A DNA stretch of 64,000 nt from Sipunculus nudus. Lineage: Eukaryota; Annelida; Sipuncula; Golfingiida; Sipunculidae. The first letter of the stretch is position 1, and each line of letters opens with the position of its first letter. Made by a program: the position numbers and the translations under genes. A model generated the notes under the pieces. The model ran no database searches, was not told where the DNA came from, and was given only the letters and a program-made list of their open reading frames with translations. Shown here one piece after another: positions 45,701-55,894 of the stretch. The stretch is taken from the NCBI GenBank assembly GCA_026874595.1, contig CM049316.1, positions 13,382,839 to 13,446,838 on the forward strand, written 5' to 3'.

Positions 45701-48484
45701 CAATAATCTGTCACATATCAAATGTTGTGGGATTTAGCTTATTTTTTTGCTTTCTGCGTTTACATTGATTTTATAGGGGAAAAAAACTGAAAAACTTCTT
45801 CTTGTAAACAGTCCAGCCAAATTGTTCAATATTTTGCAGAAATGATCCCAGAGGCAAGCCCTCTCAAGTTTGTTCAAATGGTTTGCTTTTGATGAATTTT
45901 AGTGGAGTTACACGAATTTGAACAGTTATTTGGATAAGTAAGCATAATGACATGGTAATCTCAGAAATGACAGAAGCTAGCATTACCAAGTATTGTGCAA
46001 ATGATGGTCACATGACTCATATTTGAAGTTGCAGATTTTATGATGCCATCTACATTGACCGTTTTTTTAAGGGTAAAAACCTCATAATTTTAGCCTCTTT
46101 CAGCTTAAAATGTATATGATGAAACTGTCAAGTTGAATCATTAATTTTTAAAAAGAATTATCCTAGGACATGGTTCTTTCAATCATATCAGAAAAGCTTT
46201 TGTTGGTCTTATGGCCATTATTATTTCAAACTGAGGACTGAAAAACTTTTCTTCTACAAAATTATTGTTTCAATTATAACTTCTGTAACATTTCACAAAA
46301 ATTATTCTTAGGGGGCCTTTGTTCGAGTTTACTTGAATGATTTTTGGCAGAATTATTGGACCTTTAACTATGAATGAACTGCATCTTTTATTATTCTAGA
46401 TATTTTGATAAAAAGTTTATGAATATGTCAGCTTGAAAAAAAAAGCATTTTAGCCAAAGTCTTTCAGTATGTGTTAACAGATTAACCAGCACTCCAAGAT
46501 TGTGTCTGTATCTTTAAATAGGTTGAGAAACTGCCAACTGTTTCAGATATGGCAACAGATCAAGAGTTCATTCAGTGCAGCCAGATTTAGGTAAAGAGTT
46601 CAGTCAGTGCAGCCAAGCACAAGGCATGTGATCACCTCTTAGGTGACATGTGATCACCTCATGGGCGACATGTGAACACCTCATGGGCAGCATGTGATCA
46701 CCTCATAGGTGTCATGCCCCTCAGAGCAGGGCCCTTGCATGAGCTTATGCAATGGTGTGGCTACTTTTTCAGACTTGGCAACAGGCTAGAGGTCAGTCTC
46801 AATCTATTTATATCTTTGGCAGACTGCCAACTGTATCAGACTAGGCAACAGGTCAAGAGTTCACTCAGTGCAGCCAGGTATGGGTCAGGAGTTCACTCAG
46901 TGCGGTAGCTGCATTCTATTTATAATGTTAGCAGACTGCCCACTGCATCAGATTTGGCACCAAAGTTCAGCTTTGATCTATTTATAGCTTTGGTAGACTG
47001 CCAACTGTATCAGATTATGCAACAGGTAAAGAGTTCACTCAGTCTAGCCAGGTGCAGGTCATGAGTTCAATCAGTGCAGTAGCCTGAGCCAGCAAATTTG
47101 TCACAGGTCACTCACCTAAGCCTGGTCAGCCCCATGCATCAGACTCAAGGTAATTTTGATGTATTGGCCTGATATTTTGACCTATGTGTCTTTGATGGCT
47201 TTCTTGTTCACAAGACAAGTGTTGCCACCTACAATGACTTTTGCACAGTGTATGCGCCTGCTTATTTCTACAGAGGAATTTGATATATCAGCCTGAAATT
47301 GGGCATATATATACATATCGAATAGCTTTGTCGTATACAAGACTGGTGGTGCCACTTACAATAATTTTTGCACTGTGTGTGTCCCTGTTTATTTTCAGGA
47401 GGGGTTTGATATATCAGTCTGAAATTGGGCTTATGTATATATCTCTGATAGCTTTGTTGTATACAAGACTGGTGGTGCCAGCTACAATCATTTTTGTGTT
47501 GTGTACACCCATGCCAGAATTTCAGCTGTGATGTTTGTGTAATTGTTTCTTATTCGAAATGTTTAGTACTTGCATTGTTCATATATATGAGAAGAAATGG
47601 TCCAGCATTGAAGCATTATACCTGGTGTATTTCCCAATGCACAGGTTCGCATTAGGCCTGTAGGCCTTGTTATTAATGAACACGTGTCCATTTAATATTT
47701 TAATGTTCTGTTTTTTTATACTATAAAGAAATTACCTATATTCTTGCCAGTGTGTGTGTGTGAATCATAGGACATTTCTAAGTTTTACTTGTTGTAGTAC
47801 ACCTTGTCTGAGGTGGCAACCATGGCCAGACAAGCTGTAGAAGAACACTACCGACCAAAGATAGAAAAGTAAGAAAGAGTTTGTGTGTTAATTTGGGACA
47901 TAAAATGGTTTAGAATACCTGGGCTGCTTATTATATGCCCGTCTTTGACTGGACACATCAGGGTATACCCATGGTCTGTCTGTATGTTAACATGGGTCAC
48001 CACGGTAACTTACCAGGGGTTTGATGGATTTCCATGAATCTCGTTATAGCTTCTTTTGAATATGTTATCTCACCTGAGTTTCATTTTAAGCAAAATCCTC
48101 ACATACTTAATGAGGTCAGAGGTCACAAGAAATGTGAATATTTTGCTCAAGAAATAAGCTGTTTTGGCTCTCATTGACACAAATCTCAGTGCCTGACAAG
48201 GTCAGGCCATAACCAATGAAGCAGTCATCAGTTAACACTCTAGTATCATTATTACTACCATGTTTACTTCTTAACAATTATTGTAATGCCTACTAATTTG
48301 AAAACGTAATGCAGAAGTCCACTTTATTAACAGGCTGAAGTCCAGCTATCAAGAACCCATAAAATATCATAGTTAACATTTACATTTTAATATTCAGTGT
48401 AAAAATCTTATATGAAAATTATGACTGTTATCTTCATAATTTACTTGCAGGTTGCGGCAGCAGTTACACAGTGAGCCTCACTGA
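36552..48484 (+). CDS. SLFNL1: Schlafen-like protein with AlbA_2 domain (seven coding exons, 258 residues)
   Basis: Exons 36552-36727, 39521-39620, 40790-40938, 42840-42930, 43344-43499, 47798-47868 and 48451-48484 join in phase to 777 bases ending in TGA. The protein is essentially one Schlafen AlbA_2 (divergent AAA-4) domain. Seen: an E-x4-E motif, EDAVHE, at residues 19-24 followed by FKGH; SRTLNGFLNTGRGGVVYLGV with DDG at 79-81 and VLGL; VKFVPVV; PIYVVEI; and YFRRQAS near residue 217. In vertebrate Schlafens two Glu in a similar motif plus an Asp form an RNA-cleaving site; by analogy E19, E24 and D79 or D80 are candidates, which is inference. It lacks any helicase part and is shorter than human SLFNL1. 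An acceptor-like CATTTTAG just before the start suggests a non-coding first exon. Confidence 0.82.
36728..37349. other. Schlafen-like intron 1, part before the right hAT copy
   Basis: AT-rich sequence in which no repeat or exon was recognised. Confidence 0.5.
37358..39457 (-). mobile_element. hAT-like non-autonomous DNA transposon, right copy, inverted
   Basis: The ends are CAGACATGGGGT at 37358 and ACCCCATGTCTG ending at 39457, flanked by a perfect 8-bp direct repeat, TGTCCAGC, at 37350-37357 and 39458-39465. Its interior is the reverse complement of the copy at 32954-35462 at roughly nine bases in ten in the stretches I compared, and it lacks the family-B insertion. The right end lies only 63 bases before Schlafen-like exon 2. 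Confidence 0.88.
39521..39620 (+). CDS. SLFNL1: Schlafen-like exon 2
   Basis: Acceptor TTTCATCAG, donor GTAAAC. It encodes residues 60-92 with the family-defining LNTGRGGVVYLGV and DDGTVLGL. Begins after phase 2 and ends in phase 0. Confidence 0.85.
39657..39749 (+). pseudogene. Degenerate tandem copy of Schlafen-like exon 2
   Basis: It repeats most of exon 2 about 129 bases downstream, from GGTTTCCTGAACACGGG to the donor-like CAGGTAAACAATACC. A one-base deletion in the Gly/Arg stretch (GGGGGAGGAGGAGGGG against GGGGCGAGGAGGAGTGG) shifts the frame. The acceptor is gone (AATAATACAT in place of TTTCATCAG). It could not replace exon 2. Confidence 0.88.
39750..40789. other. Schlafen-like intron 2, distal part
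   Basis: It holds a roughly 240-bp hairpin-forming element at 40376-40612 and otherwise AT-rich sequence. Confidence 0.55.
40376..40612. repeat. Long imperfect inverted repeat (MITE-like)
   Basis: Left-arm blocks CGTTCTCTGGGTCAGAACAC, AGAGTGTGCACAGAG and CAGACCACTGAGAG are mirrored on the right as CTCTCAGTGGTCTG, CTCTGTGCACACTCT and GTGTTCTGGCCCAGAGAACC. No target-site duplication was found. Confidence 0.8.
40790..40938 (+). CDS. SLFNL1: Schlafen-like exon 3
   Basis: Acceptor CCTTTACAG, donor GTAGGA. It encodes residues 93-141: DHIVTSVDDVLARYVPPVDP, VKFVPVVDE, then AAINFTD. Starts in phase 0 and ends in phase 2. Confidence 0.83.
40939..42839. other. Schlafen-like intron 3
   Basis: A poly-C run lies at 41071-41087. 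No exon or named repeat was recognised in the rest. Confidence 0.5.
42840..42930 (+). CDS. SLFNL1: Schlafen-like exon 4
   Basis: Acceptor GTTTTACAG, donor GTAAGT. Its first base completes Lys142. It encodes VDTERRHQPHVIRTHDLCWC and ends RALLRN, phase 0. Confidence 0.78.
42931..43343. other. Schlafen-like intron 4
   Basis: AT-rich intron in which nothing distinctive was seen. Confidence 0.5.
43344..43499 (+). CDS. SLFNL1: Schlafen-like exon 5
   Basis: It follows GTTAAAG and ends CAG before GTTAGT. It encodes residues 173-224: DTLVPIYVVEITIKPW, then HPIHEDEEGSVYFRRQ and ASLVQ, the C-terminal strands of the AlbA_2 fold. Exactly 52 codons, phase 0 at both ends. Confidence 0.83.
43470..43690 (+). 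repeat. 88-bp tandem repeat copying the exon 5 / intron 5 junction
   Basis: The exon end CAAGCCAGTCTGGTTCAG recurs with ends at 43499, 43587 and 43676. The first is followed by GTTAGT, the second by the stronger GTAAGT, the third by ATAAAT (donor lost). Reading past 43499 meets an in-frame TAA at about 43551, so use of the second donor would truncate the protein. Confidence 0.9.
43836..47675 (+). repeat. Family-D repeat, left arm of a large inverted repeat, in intron 5
   Basis: It starts GAACCTGTGAGCTTATG with a GGCGGCGTCCGGCGTCCG patch at 43862, and the same start recurs at about 45161. Units carry CAAATTTTATGCCA and GATGGCGCCACCTACAT-type boxes (44249, 45597). It ends in about three roughly 130-bp units with ACTGGTGGTGCCAC at 47210-47480. 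The reverse complement is found at 58108-61302. Contains no recognised gene. Confidence 0.75.
46620..46715. repeat. Short minisatellite with GTGATCAC
   Basis: Roughly four units of about 22-24 bases of the type CATGTGATCACCTCATGGG. A related version is present in the inverted arm at about 58745-58815. Confidence 0.75.
47798..47868 (+). CDS. SLFNL1: Schlafen-like exon 6 (copy 1)
   Basis: Acceptor TTGTTGTAG, donor GTAAGA. It encodes residues 225-247: YTLSEVATMARQAVEEHY, then RPKIE. Starts in phase 0 and ends in phase 2. Confidence 0.8.
48451..48484 (+). CDS. SLFNL1: Schlafen-like exon 7 with stop (copy 1)
   Basis: Acceptor TTACTTGCAG. The first base completes Lys248, then LRQQLHSEPH and TGA at 48482-48484. 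Confidence 0.78.
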
Positions 48485-48684
48485 GCCAGAGATGGTGACT
48501 GGTATGATGCAGGTGTATGCTGCTGTATCTTCATTGATGGGAAGCTACACATCCCTGAAAGGAAGGATATGATTACAGCTGTCCATTGTTACCTATTTAA
48601 GTAGATAAAATATCTAAAGTGAAGATGGATCCGGAATCAATGACTGACCTACAGCTGTCTTTGTGGGAATGTTTGTGCATTGTA

Positions 48685-49085
48685 TCTCAATATGTTGGGG
48701 TCAGTTGTATCTCAATCTGTGGGGTCACTTGTATCTGAACCTGAGGGGGTCTCTTGTATCTCAATCTGATGGGGTCACTTGTATCTCAATCTGTTGGGGT
48801 CACTTGTAGGTCAATCTGATAGGTTCACTTGTATCTCAATCTGATGGGGTCACTTGTATCTCAATCTGTTGGTGCCACTTGTATCTCAATCTGTTGGGGT
48901 CACTTGTAGATCAGTCTGATGGGGTCACTTGTATCTCAATCTGTTGGTGTCACTTGTATCTCAATCTGTTGGGGTCCCTTGTAGATCAATCTGTTGGGGT
49001 CACTTGTAGATCAATCTGATGGGGGCACTTGTAGATCAATCTGTTAGGGTCACTTGTATCTCAGTCTGACGGGGTCAAATGTACA
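48685..49085. repeat. 25-bp minisatellite in the Schlafen-like 3' region (copy 1)
   Basis: About sixteen units of the type CACTTGTATCTCAATCTG + TTGGGGT begin about 200 bases after the stop codon. An identical array, apart from one base, is at 53825-54225. Confidence 0.92.
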
Positions 49086-49661
49086 AGTCTGATGGAGACA
49101 CTTTAGTTTCTTTTGTCTGTGGCAGTGTCAGTTGAGCTGTTGGGGTCACGTGTACTTTCGTCTAATATGGTTACGTCTGCCCTACTCTGGTAGAGTTGCT
49201 TGTTTATGCCAGTTGGATCTTATGCTTGCTGCCAAACATAAATTTTATCATCTTCTTTAATGTCAGATTTGAACATGTAGATGTTATTTAATCTGAAAAC
49301 ACCTGCTGAACTTCATGTTACAAGGAAATGTGTTTGTGTTGTTCTGACTTTCAAAATTTTCTTTAATTGAATGTCAGCTATATAGACTAAGGGACCAGAT
49401 TGAAAGGAAACATGAAAGAGACTTTCAAATAGCAAAATGTATCAGGAAATTTGTTTCCAGTCACCCCTACTTTCTCAAACTGTTTGAATGATAAGTTATA
49501 CTAGCACTTGTAACAGGTTTGTGTGAGTGGTCTGTTGGGGACATACAGAAGATGCAGGTAATTTTAAAGTATCGATATATGTAATTCATATAAATTGTGC
49601 TATATGTTGTGGAGGTCTTGTTTGTGTAAGCATGTAAAAAAATGTTTATACACTGTAAATT

Positions 49662-49667
49662 AATAAA
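49662..49667 (+). promoter_or_regulatory. Candidate polyadenylation signal AATAAA (copy 1 only)
   Basis: AATAAA lies about 1.2 kb after the stop codon. In copy 2 the matching bases at 54802-54807 read AATAAT. Its use as a signal is inference. Confidence 0.4.
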
Positions 49668-49872
49668 AAGATATTTTTGCAAGAAATAGAGTATTTTTGA
49701 GCAAGTAATTTTTATATCACTGAGTGTTCTGCGAGTGCACAGGTGTGTTTTCTTTCTGGAAACAGTTTTGTGTCCCTGTTAGAAAAAATAATGCCAACAG
49801 GAACATATTCCTGTCAAGGTAGAGAAATACATTTTTCACATAACCTGATTTCAAATTTCCAACTAAGTTTGT

Positions 49873-50330
49873 TAGCGAACCTGTGAGCTTATGCAATGGT
49901 GCGGCGTCATGCTTCGTGCGTTGTCTGCACGTTAACCATAGCCATCTCAAAAACGGCAGAAGCTAGCATCACCAATTTTTTGCAAATAATCAGTCATCTG
50001 AAAAACTCTATAGGATTTTGCTTGTTTTTTTTTCTTACTGCATTTTCTTAGATTTTATAGGGAAAAAGCTAAAAAAAGCTTTAAACATCTACTCAGAAAC
50101 TGTCCAGGCAAATTGTCCAATATTTCACAGAAATGATCATTGGAACAATCTCTCTCAAGTTTGTACAGGAGGTTGAACTTGGTCATCTGTCCAAAAGAGC
50201 ACACTAAAATTAAAATCTCAGAAAAGAGCTATAATCACCAAATTTTATACCAATGTTTGTCACATATGTCATATCTGAAATTGAGGTATTGGTGGTGCCA
50301 CCTACATTGATGTGTTTTTTACAAGCAAAA
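49873..50330 (+). repeat. Family-D fragment (copy 1)
   Basis: It starts AGCGAACCTGTGAGCTTATG and includes CAAATTTTATACCAATG and GGTGGTGCCACCTACATTG. The copy-2 equivalent is 55013-55470. Confidence 0.8.
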
Positions 50331-50622
50331 ATGTAATTTTAAACTCTTCTAGCTTATACACTGATTTATGATGAAACTGTTAAGCTGATTGCTTTAAACT
50401 TTACAAGAATTATTCTAAGGTAGAATTCTGCCATTTTTATAAGAATTGATTGGGTAAATACAGCTTTAAAAAAGCATTGTAGCCAATTGATTTGAAAAAA
50501 GGCTTTCTGTGTTTGAAAATGATTTGACACAATGCCGAGTTTCAGCAGCAAAGTCAAATGGTCACTCAGTAGAAACAGGTGGGGTCCAGACATCACCATG
50601 GCATCTGACCTGGCTCTGGCGG

Positions 50623-50686
50623 GTGTCTAGACAATGTGTCTAGACATCTAGACACAGCATCTAGACGTCTAGACACAATGTCTAGA
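50623..50686. repeat. Cluster of TCTAGA palindromes (copy 1)
   Basis: GTGTCTAGACAATG, ATCTAGACACAGC, ATCTAGACG and TCTAGACACAATG alternate, giving several nested inverted and direct repeats of TCTAGAC or GTCTAGA in about 60 bases. The second copy is at 55763-55826. Confidence 0.9.
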
Positions 50687-50754
50687 TGCAGAATTCCCAG
50701 ATTATTGGAACTATATCTTTCAGCTGTTTGAAAAAACTTGGTTTGCATTTTAAG

Positions 50755-52032
50755 CAAATCAGTTTTATCTTCAGGTCACATGTGAACTGCTTTGCCTTAT
50801 TTTTGGTTGACCTCTGACCTTTCCTCGCTGCCCAGCATCCATTTGTGCATCTGTTTCCACATAAACCCACATATCTCGGGAACAGTTTGACCGATCAGGC
50901 TAAAAATTTTGCACAAATGTATCCCTTTGATAGCTTAATAACACTAAAAATGGTGGCGCCACCTGCAACCATTTTTGCACAGCGTCCATCTGTTCATCTG
51001 CCTTGAGATATAATCACTCATATCTAAGCAGTGGTTTGACTTTTCCATCTGAAATTTTGCAGGTTTTTTCATCCTGGACAGCTTTCTCGATTTATGACAG
51101 GTGGCACCACCTACATTCACATTTACTTTGCAGAGATCCAAGCTCATATCTCGGGAACTGCTTGACCAATTTGGCCAAAATTTTGCATGTGTATAGATCT
51201 CCCATAGCTCTTCATCATAGGCAGAACTGGTGGTGCCACCTGCAACAATTTTTTGCTCAGCGTCCATCTGTTCATCTACCTTGGGATAATATCACTCATA
51301 TCTAAGCAGTGGTTTGACTTTTCCACATGAAATTTTGTCGGTTTATACATCCTGGCCAGCTTTCTCGATTTTATGACAGGTGGCGCTACCTACATTCACA
51401 TTTACTCTGCAGACATCCAAGCTCATATCCCGGGAACTGTTTGAATGATTGGGCCAAAATTTTGCATGTGTATAGATCTCGCATAGCTCTTCATCATAGG
51501 CAAAACTGGTGGCGCCTCCTGCAACCATTTATGCACAGCATCTATCTGTTCATCTGCCTTTGGCTAAAATCACTCACATCTCAGCAGTGGTTTGACTTTT
51601 CAACCTGAAATTTTGCAGGATTTTACATCCTGGACAGCATTCTCTATTTTATGACAGGTGGCACCACCTACATTCACGTTTACTGTGCAGACATCCAAGC
51701 TCATCTCTCGGGAACCCTTCAATGGATTGGGCCAAAATTCTGCATGTGTATAGATCTCACATAGCTCTTCATCATAGGAAAAACTGGGGGTGCCACCTGC
51801 AACCATTTATGCACAGCATCCATCTGTTCATCTGCCTGGGGATAAAATCACTCATATCTAAGCAGTGGTTTGACTTTTCCACCTGAAATTTTGCAGATTT
51901 ATACATCCTGGACAGCTCTCTTGATTTTATGACAGGTGGCGCCACCTACATTCGTGTTTACTCTGCAGACATCAAAGCTCATATCTTAGGAACCGTTTGA
52001 CTGATTGGGCCAAAATTTTGCTTGTGTATAGA
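50755..52032 (+). repeat. Family-B tandem core, no hairpin end (copy 1)
   Basis: About four dimeric units of about 300 bp (TCATATCTCGGGAAC, AAATTTTGCATGTGTATAG, TTCATCATAGGC, TGGTGGCGCCACC, GCAACCATTTTTGCACAG). The expected GTATCCGCC hairpin is missing on the left, and the right side is cut by the duplication junction at 52033. Confidence 0.8.
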
Positions 52033-52937
52033 TCACTCAGTGCGGTAGCTGCATTCTATTTATAATGTTAGCAGACTGCCCACTGCATCAGATTTGGCAC
52101 CAAAGTTCAGCTTTGATCTATTTATAGCTTTGGTAGACTGCCAACTGTATCAGATTATGCAACAGGTAAAGAGTTCACTCAGTCTAGCCAGGTGCAGGTC
52201 ATGAGTTCAATCAGTGCAGTAGCCTGAGCCAGCAAATTTGTCACAGGTCACTCACCTAAGCCTGGTCAGCCCCATGCATCAGACTCAAGGTAATTTTGAT
52301 GTATTGGCCTGATATTTTGACCTATGTGTCTTTGATGGCTTTCTTGTTCACAAGACAAGTGTTGCCACCTACAATGACTTTTGCACAGTGTATGCGCCTG
52401 CTTATTTCTACAGAGGAATTTGATATATCAGCCTGAAATTGGGCATATATATACATATCGAATAGCTTTGTCGTATACAAGACTGGTGGTGCCACTTACA
52501 ATAATTTTTGCACTGTGTGTGTCCCTGTTTATTTTCAGGAGGGGTTTGATATATCAGTCTGAAATTGGGCTTATGTATATATCTCTGATAGCTTTGTTGT
52601 ATACAAGACTGGTGGTGCCAGCTACAATCATTTTTGTGTTGTGTACACCCATGCCAGAATTTCAGCTGTGATGTTTGTGTAATTGTTTCTTATTCGAAAT
52701 GTTTAGTACTTGCATTGTTCATATATATGAGAAGAAATGGTCCAGCATTGAAGCATTATACCTGGTGTATTTCCCAATGCACAGGTTCGCATTAGGCCTG
52801 TAGGCCTTGTTATTAATGAACACGTGTCCATTTAATATTTTAATGTTCTGTTTTTTTATACTATAAAGAAATTACCTATATTCTTGCCAGTGTGTGTGTG
52901 TGAATCATAGGACATTTCTAAGTTTTACTTGTTGTAG

Positions 52938-53008
52938 TACACCTTGTCTGAGGTGGCAACCATGGCCAGACAAGCTGTAGAAGAACACTACCGACCAAAG
53001 ATAGAAAA
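52938..53008 (+). CDS. SLFNL1: Duplicate of Schlafen-like exon 6 (copy 2)
   Basis: Sequence and splice sites are identical to 47798-47868. Its acceptor phase (0) fits the exon 5 donor but not the phase-2 donor of exon 6 copy 1, so it could only be used as an alternative, not in addition. Confidence 0.7.
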
Positions 53009-53590
53009 GTAAGAAAGAGTTTGTGTGTTAATTTGGGACATAAAATGGTTTAGAATACCTGGGCTGCTTATTATATGCCCGTCTTTGACTGGACACATCA
53101 GGGTATACCCATGGTCTGTCTGTATGTTAACATGGGTCACCACGGTAACTTACCAGGGGTTTGATGGATTTCCATGAATCTCGTTATAGCTTCTTTTGAA
53201 TATGTTATCTCACCTGAGTTTCATTTTAAGCAAAATCCTCACATACTTAATGAGGTCAGAGGTCACAAGAAATGTGAATATTTTGCTCAAGAAATAAGCT
53301 GTTTTGGCTCTCATTGACACAAATCTCAGTGCCTGACAAGGTCAGGCCATAACCCATGAAGCAGTCATCAGTTAACACTCTAGTATCATTATTACTACCA
53401 TGTTTACTTCTTAACAATTATTGTAATGCCTACTAATTTGAAAACGTAATGCAGAAGTCCACTTTATTAACAGGCTGAAGTCCAGCTATCAAGAACCCAT
53501 AAAATATCATAGTTAACATTTACATTTTAATATTCAGTGTAAAAATCTTATATGAAAATTATGACTGTTATCTTCATAATTTACTTGCAG

Positions 53591-53624
53591 GTTGCGGCAG
53601 CAGTTACACAGTGAGCCTCACTGA
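53591..53624 (+). CDS. SLFNL1: Duplicate of Schlafen-like exon 7 (copy 2)
   Basis: Identical to 48451-48484, including acceptor and stop. The protein end would be the same whichever pair is spliced. Confidence 0.7.
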
Positions 53625-53824
53625 GCCAGAGATGGTGACTGGTATGATGCAGGTGTATGCTGCTGTATCTTCATTGATGGGAAGCTACACATCCCTGAAA
53701 GGAAGGATATGATTACAGCTGTCCATTGTTACCTATTTAAGTAGATAAAATATCTAAAGTGAAGATGGATCCGGAATCAATGACTGACCTACAGCTGTCT
53801 TTGTGGGAATGTTTGTGCATTGTA

Positions 53825-54225
53825 TCTCAATATGTTGGGGTCAGTTGTATCTCAATCTGTGGGGTCACTTGTATCTGAACCTGAGGGGGTCTCTTGTATC
53901 TCAATCTGATGGGGTCACTTGTATCTCAATCTGTTGGGGTCACTTGTAGGTCAATCTGATAGGTTCACTTGTATCTCAATCTGATGGGGTCACTTGTATC
54001 TCAATCTGTTGGTGCCACTTGTATCTCAATCTGTTGGGGTCACTTGTAGATCAGTCTGATGGGGTCACTTGTATCTCAATCTGTTGGTGTCACTTGTATC
54101 TCAATCTGTTGGGGTCCCTTGTAGATCAATCTGTTGGGGTCACTTGTAGATCAATCTGATGGGGGCACTTGTAGATCAATCTGTTAGGGTCACTTGTATC
54201 TCAGTCTGATGGGGTCAAATGTACA
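53825..54225. repeat. 25-bp minisatellite (copy 2)
   Basis: Same array as 48685-49085, with one base changed at 54210. Confidence 0.92.
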
Positions 54226-55894
54226 AGTCTGATGGAGACACTTTAGTTTCTTTTGTCTGTGGCAGTGTCAGTTGAGCTGTTGGGGTCACGTGTACTTTCG
54301 TCTAATATGGTTACGTCTGCCCTACTCTGGTAGAGTTGCTTGTTTATGCCAGTTGGATCTTATGCTTGCTGCCAAACATAAATTTTATCATCTTCTTTAA
54401 TGTCAGATTTGAACATGTAGATGTTATTTAATCTGAAAACACCTGCTGAACTTCATGTTACAAGGAAATGTGTTTGTGTTGTTCTGACTTTCAAAATTTT
54501 CTTTAATTGAATGTCAGCTATATAGACTAAGGGACCAGATTGAAAGGAAACATGAAAGAGACTTTCAAATAGCAAAATGTATCAGGAAATTTGTTTCCAG
54601 TCACCCCTACTTTCTCAAACTGTTTGAATGATAAGTTATACTAGCACTTGTAACAGGTTTGTGTGAGTGGTCTGTTGGGGACATACAGAAGATGCAGGTA
54701 ATTTTAAAGTATCGATATATGTAATTCATATAAATTGTGCTATATGTTGTGGAGGTCTTGTTTGTGTAAGCATGTAAAAAAATGTTTATACACTGTAAAT
54801 TAATAATAAGATATTTTTGCAAGAAATAGAGTATTTTTGAGCAAGTAATTTTTATATCACTGAGTGTTCTGCGAGTGCACAGGTGTGTTTTCTTTCTGGA
54901 AACAGTTTTGTGTCCCTGTTAGAAAAAATAATGCCAACAGGAACATATTCCTGTCAAGGTAGAGAAATACATTTTTCACATAACCTGATTTCAAATTTCC
55001 AACTAAGTTTGTTAGCGAACCTGTGAGCTTATGCAATGGTGCGGCGTCATGCTTCGTGCGTTGTCTGCACGTTAACCATAGCCATCTCAAAAACGGCAGA
55101 AGCTAGCATCACCAATTTTTTGCAAATAATCAGTCATCTGAAAAACTCTATAGGATTTTGCTTGTTTTTTTTTCTTACTGCATTTTCTTAGATTTTATAG
55201 GGAAAAAGCTAAAAAAAGCTTTAAACATCTACTCAGAAACTGTCCAGGCAAATTGTCCAATATTTCACAGAAATGATCATTGGAACAATCTCTCTCAAGT
55301 TTGTACAGGAGGTTGAACTTGGTCATCTGTCCAAAAGAGCACACTAAAATTAAAATCTCAGAAAAGAGCTATAATCACCAAATTTTATACCAATGTTTGT
55401 CACATATGTCATATCTGAAATTGAGGTATTGGTGGTGCCACCTACATTGATGTGTTTTTTACAAGCAAAAATGTAATTTTAAACTCTTCTAGCTTATACA
55501 CTGATTTATGATGAAACTGTTAAGCTGATTGCTTTAAACTTTACAAGAATTATTCTAAGGTAGAATTCTGCCATTTTTATAAGAATTGATTGGGTAAATA
55601 CAGCTTTAAAAAAGCATTGTAGCCAATTGATTTGAAAAAAGGCTTTCTGTGTTTGAAAATGATTTGACACAATGCCGAGTTTCAGCAGCAAAGTCAAATG
55701 GTCACTCAGTAGAAACAGGTGGGGTCCAGACATCACCATGGCATCTGACCTGGCTCTGGCGGGTGTCTAGACAATGTGTCTAGACATCTAGACACAGCAT
55801 CTAGACGTCTAGACACAATGTCTAGATGCAGAATTCCCAGATTATTGGAACTATATCTTTCAGCTGTTTGAAAAAACTTGGTTTGCATTTTAAG

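Larger units (their letters stand above)
46893..52032 (+). repeat. Tandem duplication, copy 1 (5140 bp)
   Basis: It is repeated directly at 52033-57172 with constant offset 5140. Contents: the end of the left family-D arm, Schlafen-like exons 6 and 7, a 25-bp minisatellite, a family-D fragment (49873-50330), a TCTAGAC cluster and a family-B tandem core. Confidence 0.97.

Noticed and set aside
47241-47531. 96-codon open frame repeated at 52381
   Set aside because: It lies in the roughly 130-bp tandem units at the end of the family-D arm; the internal peptide repetition reflects the DNA repeat.
50944-51608. Several open frames of 60-107 codons on both strands (and copies at 56084-56748)
   Set aside because: They arise from the periodic family-B tandem core. 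Similar peptides recur because the DNA units recur, on both strands and in several frames, so they are not genes.
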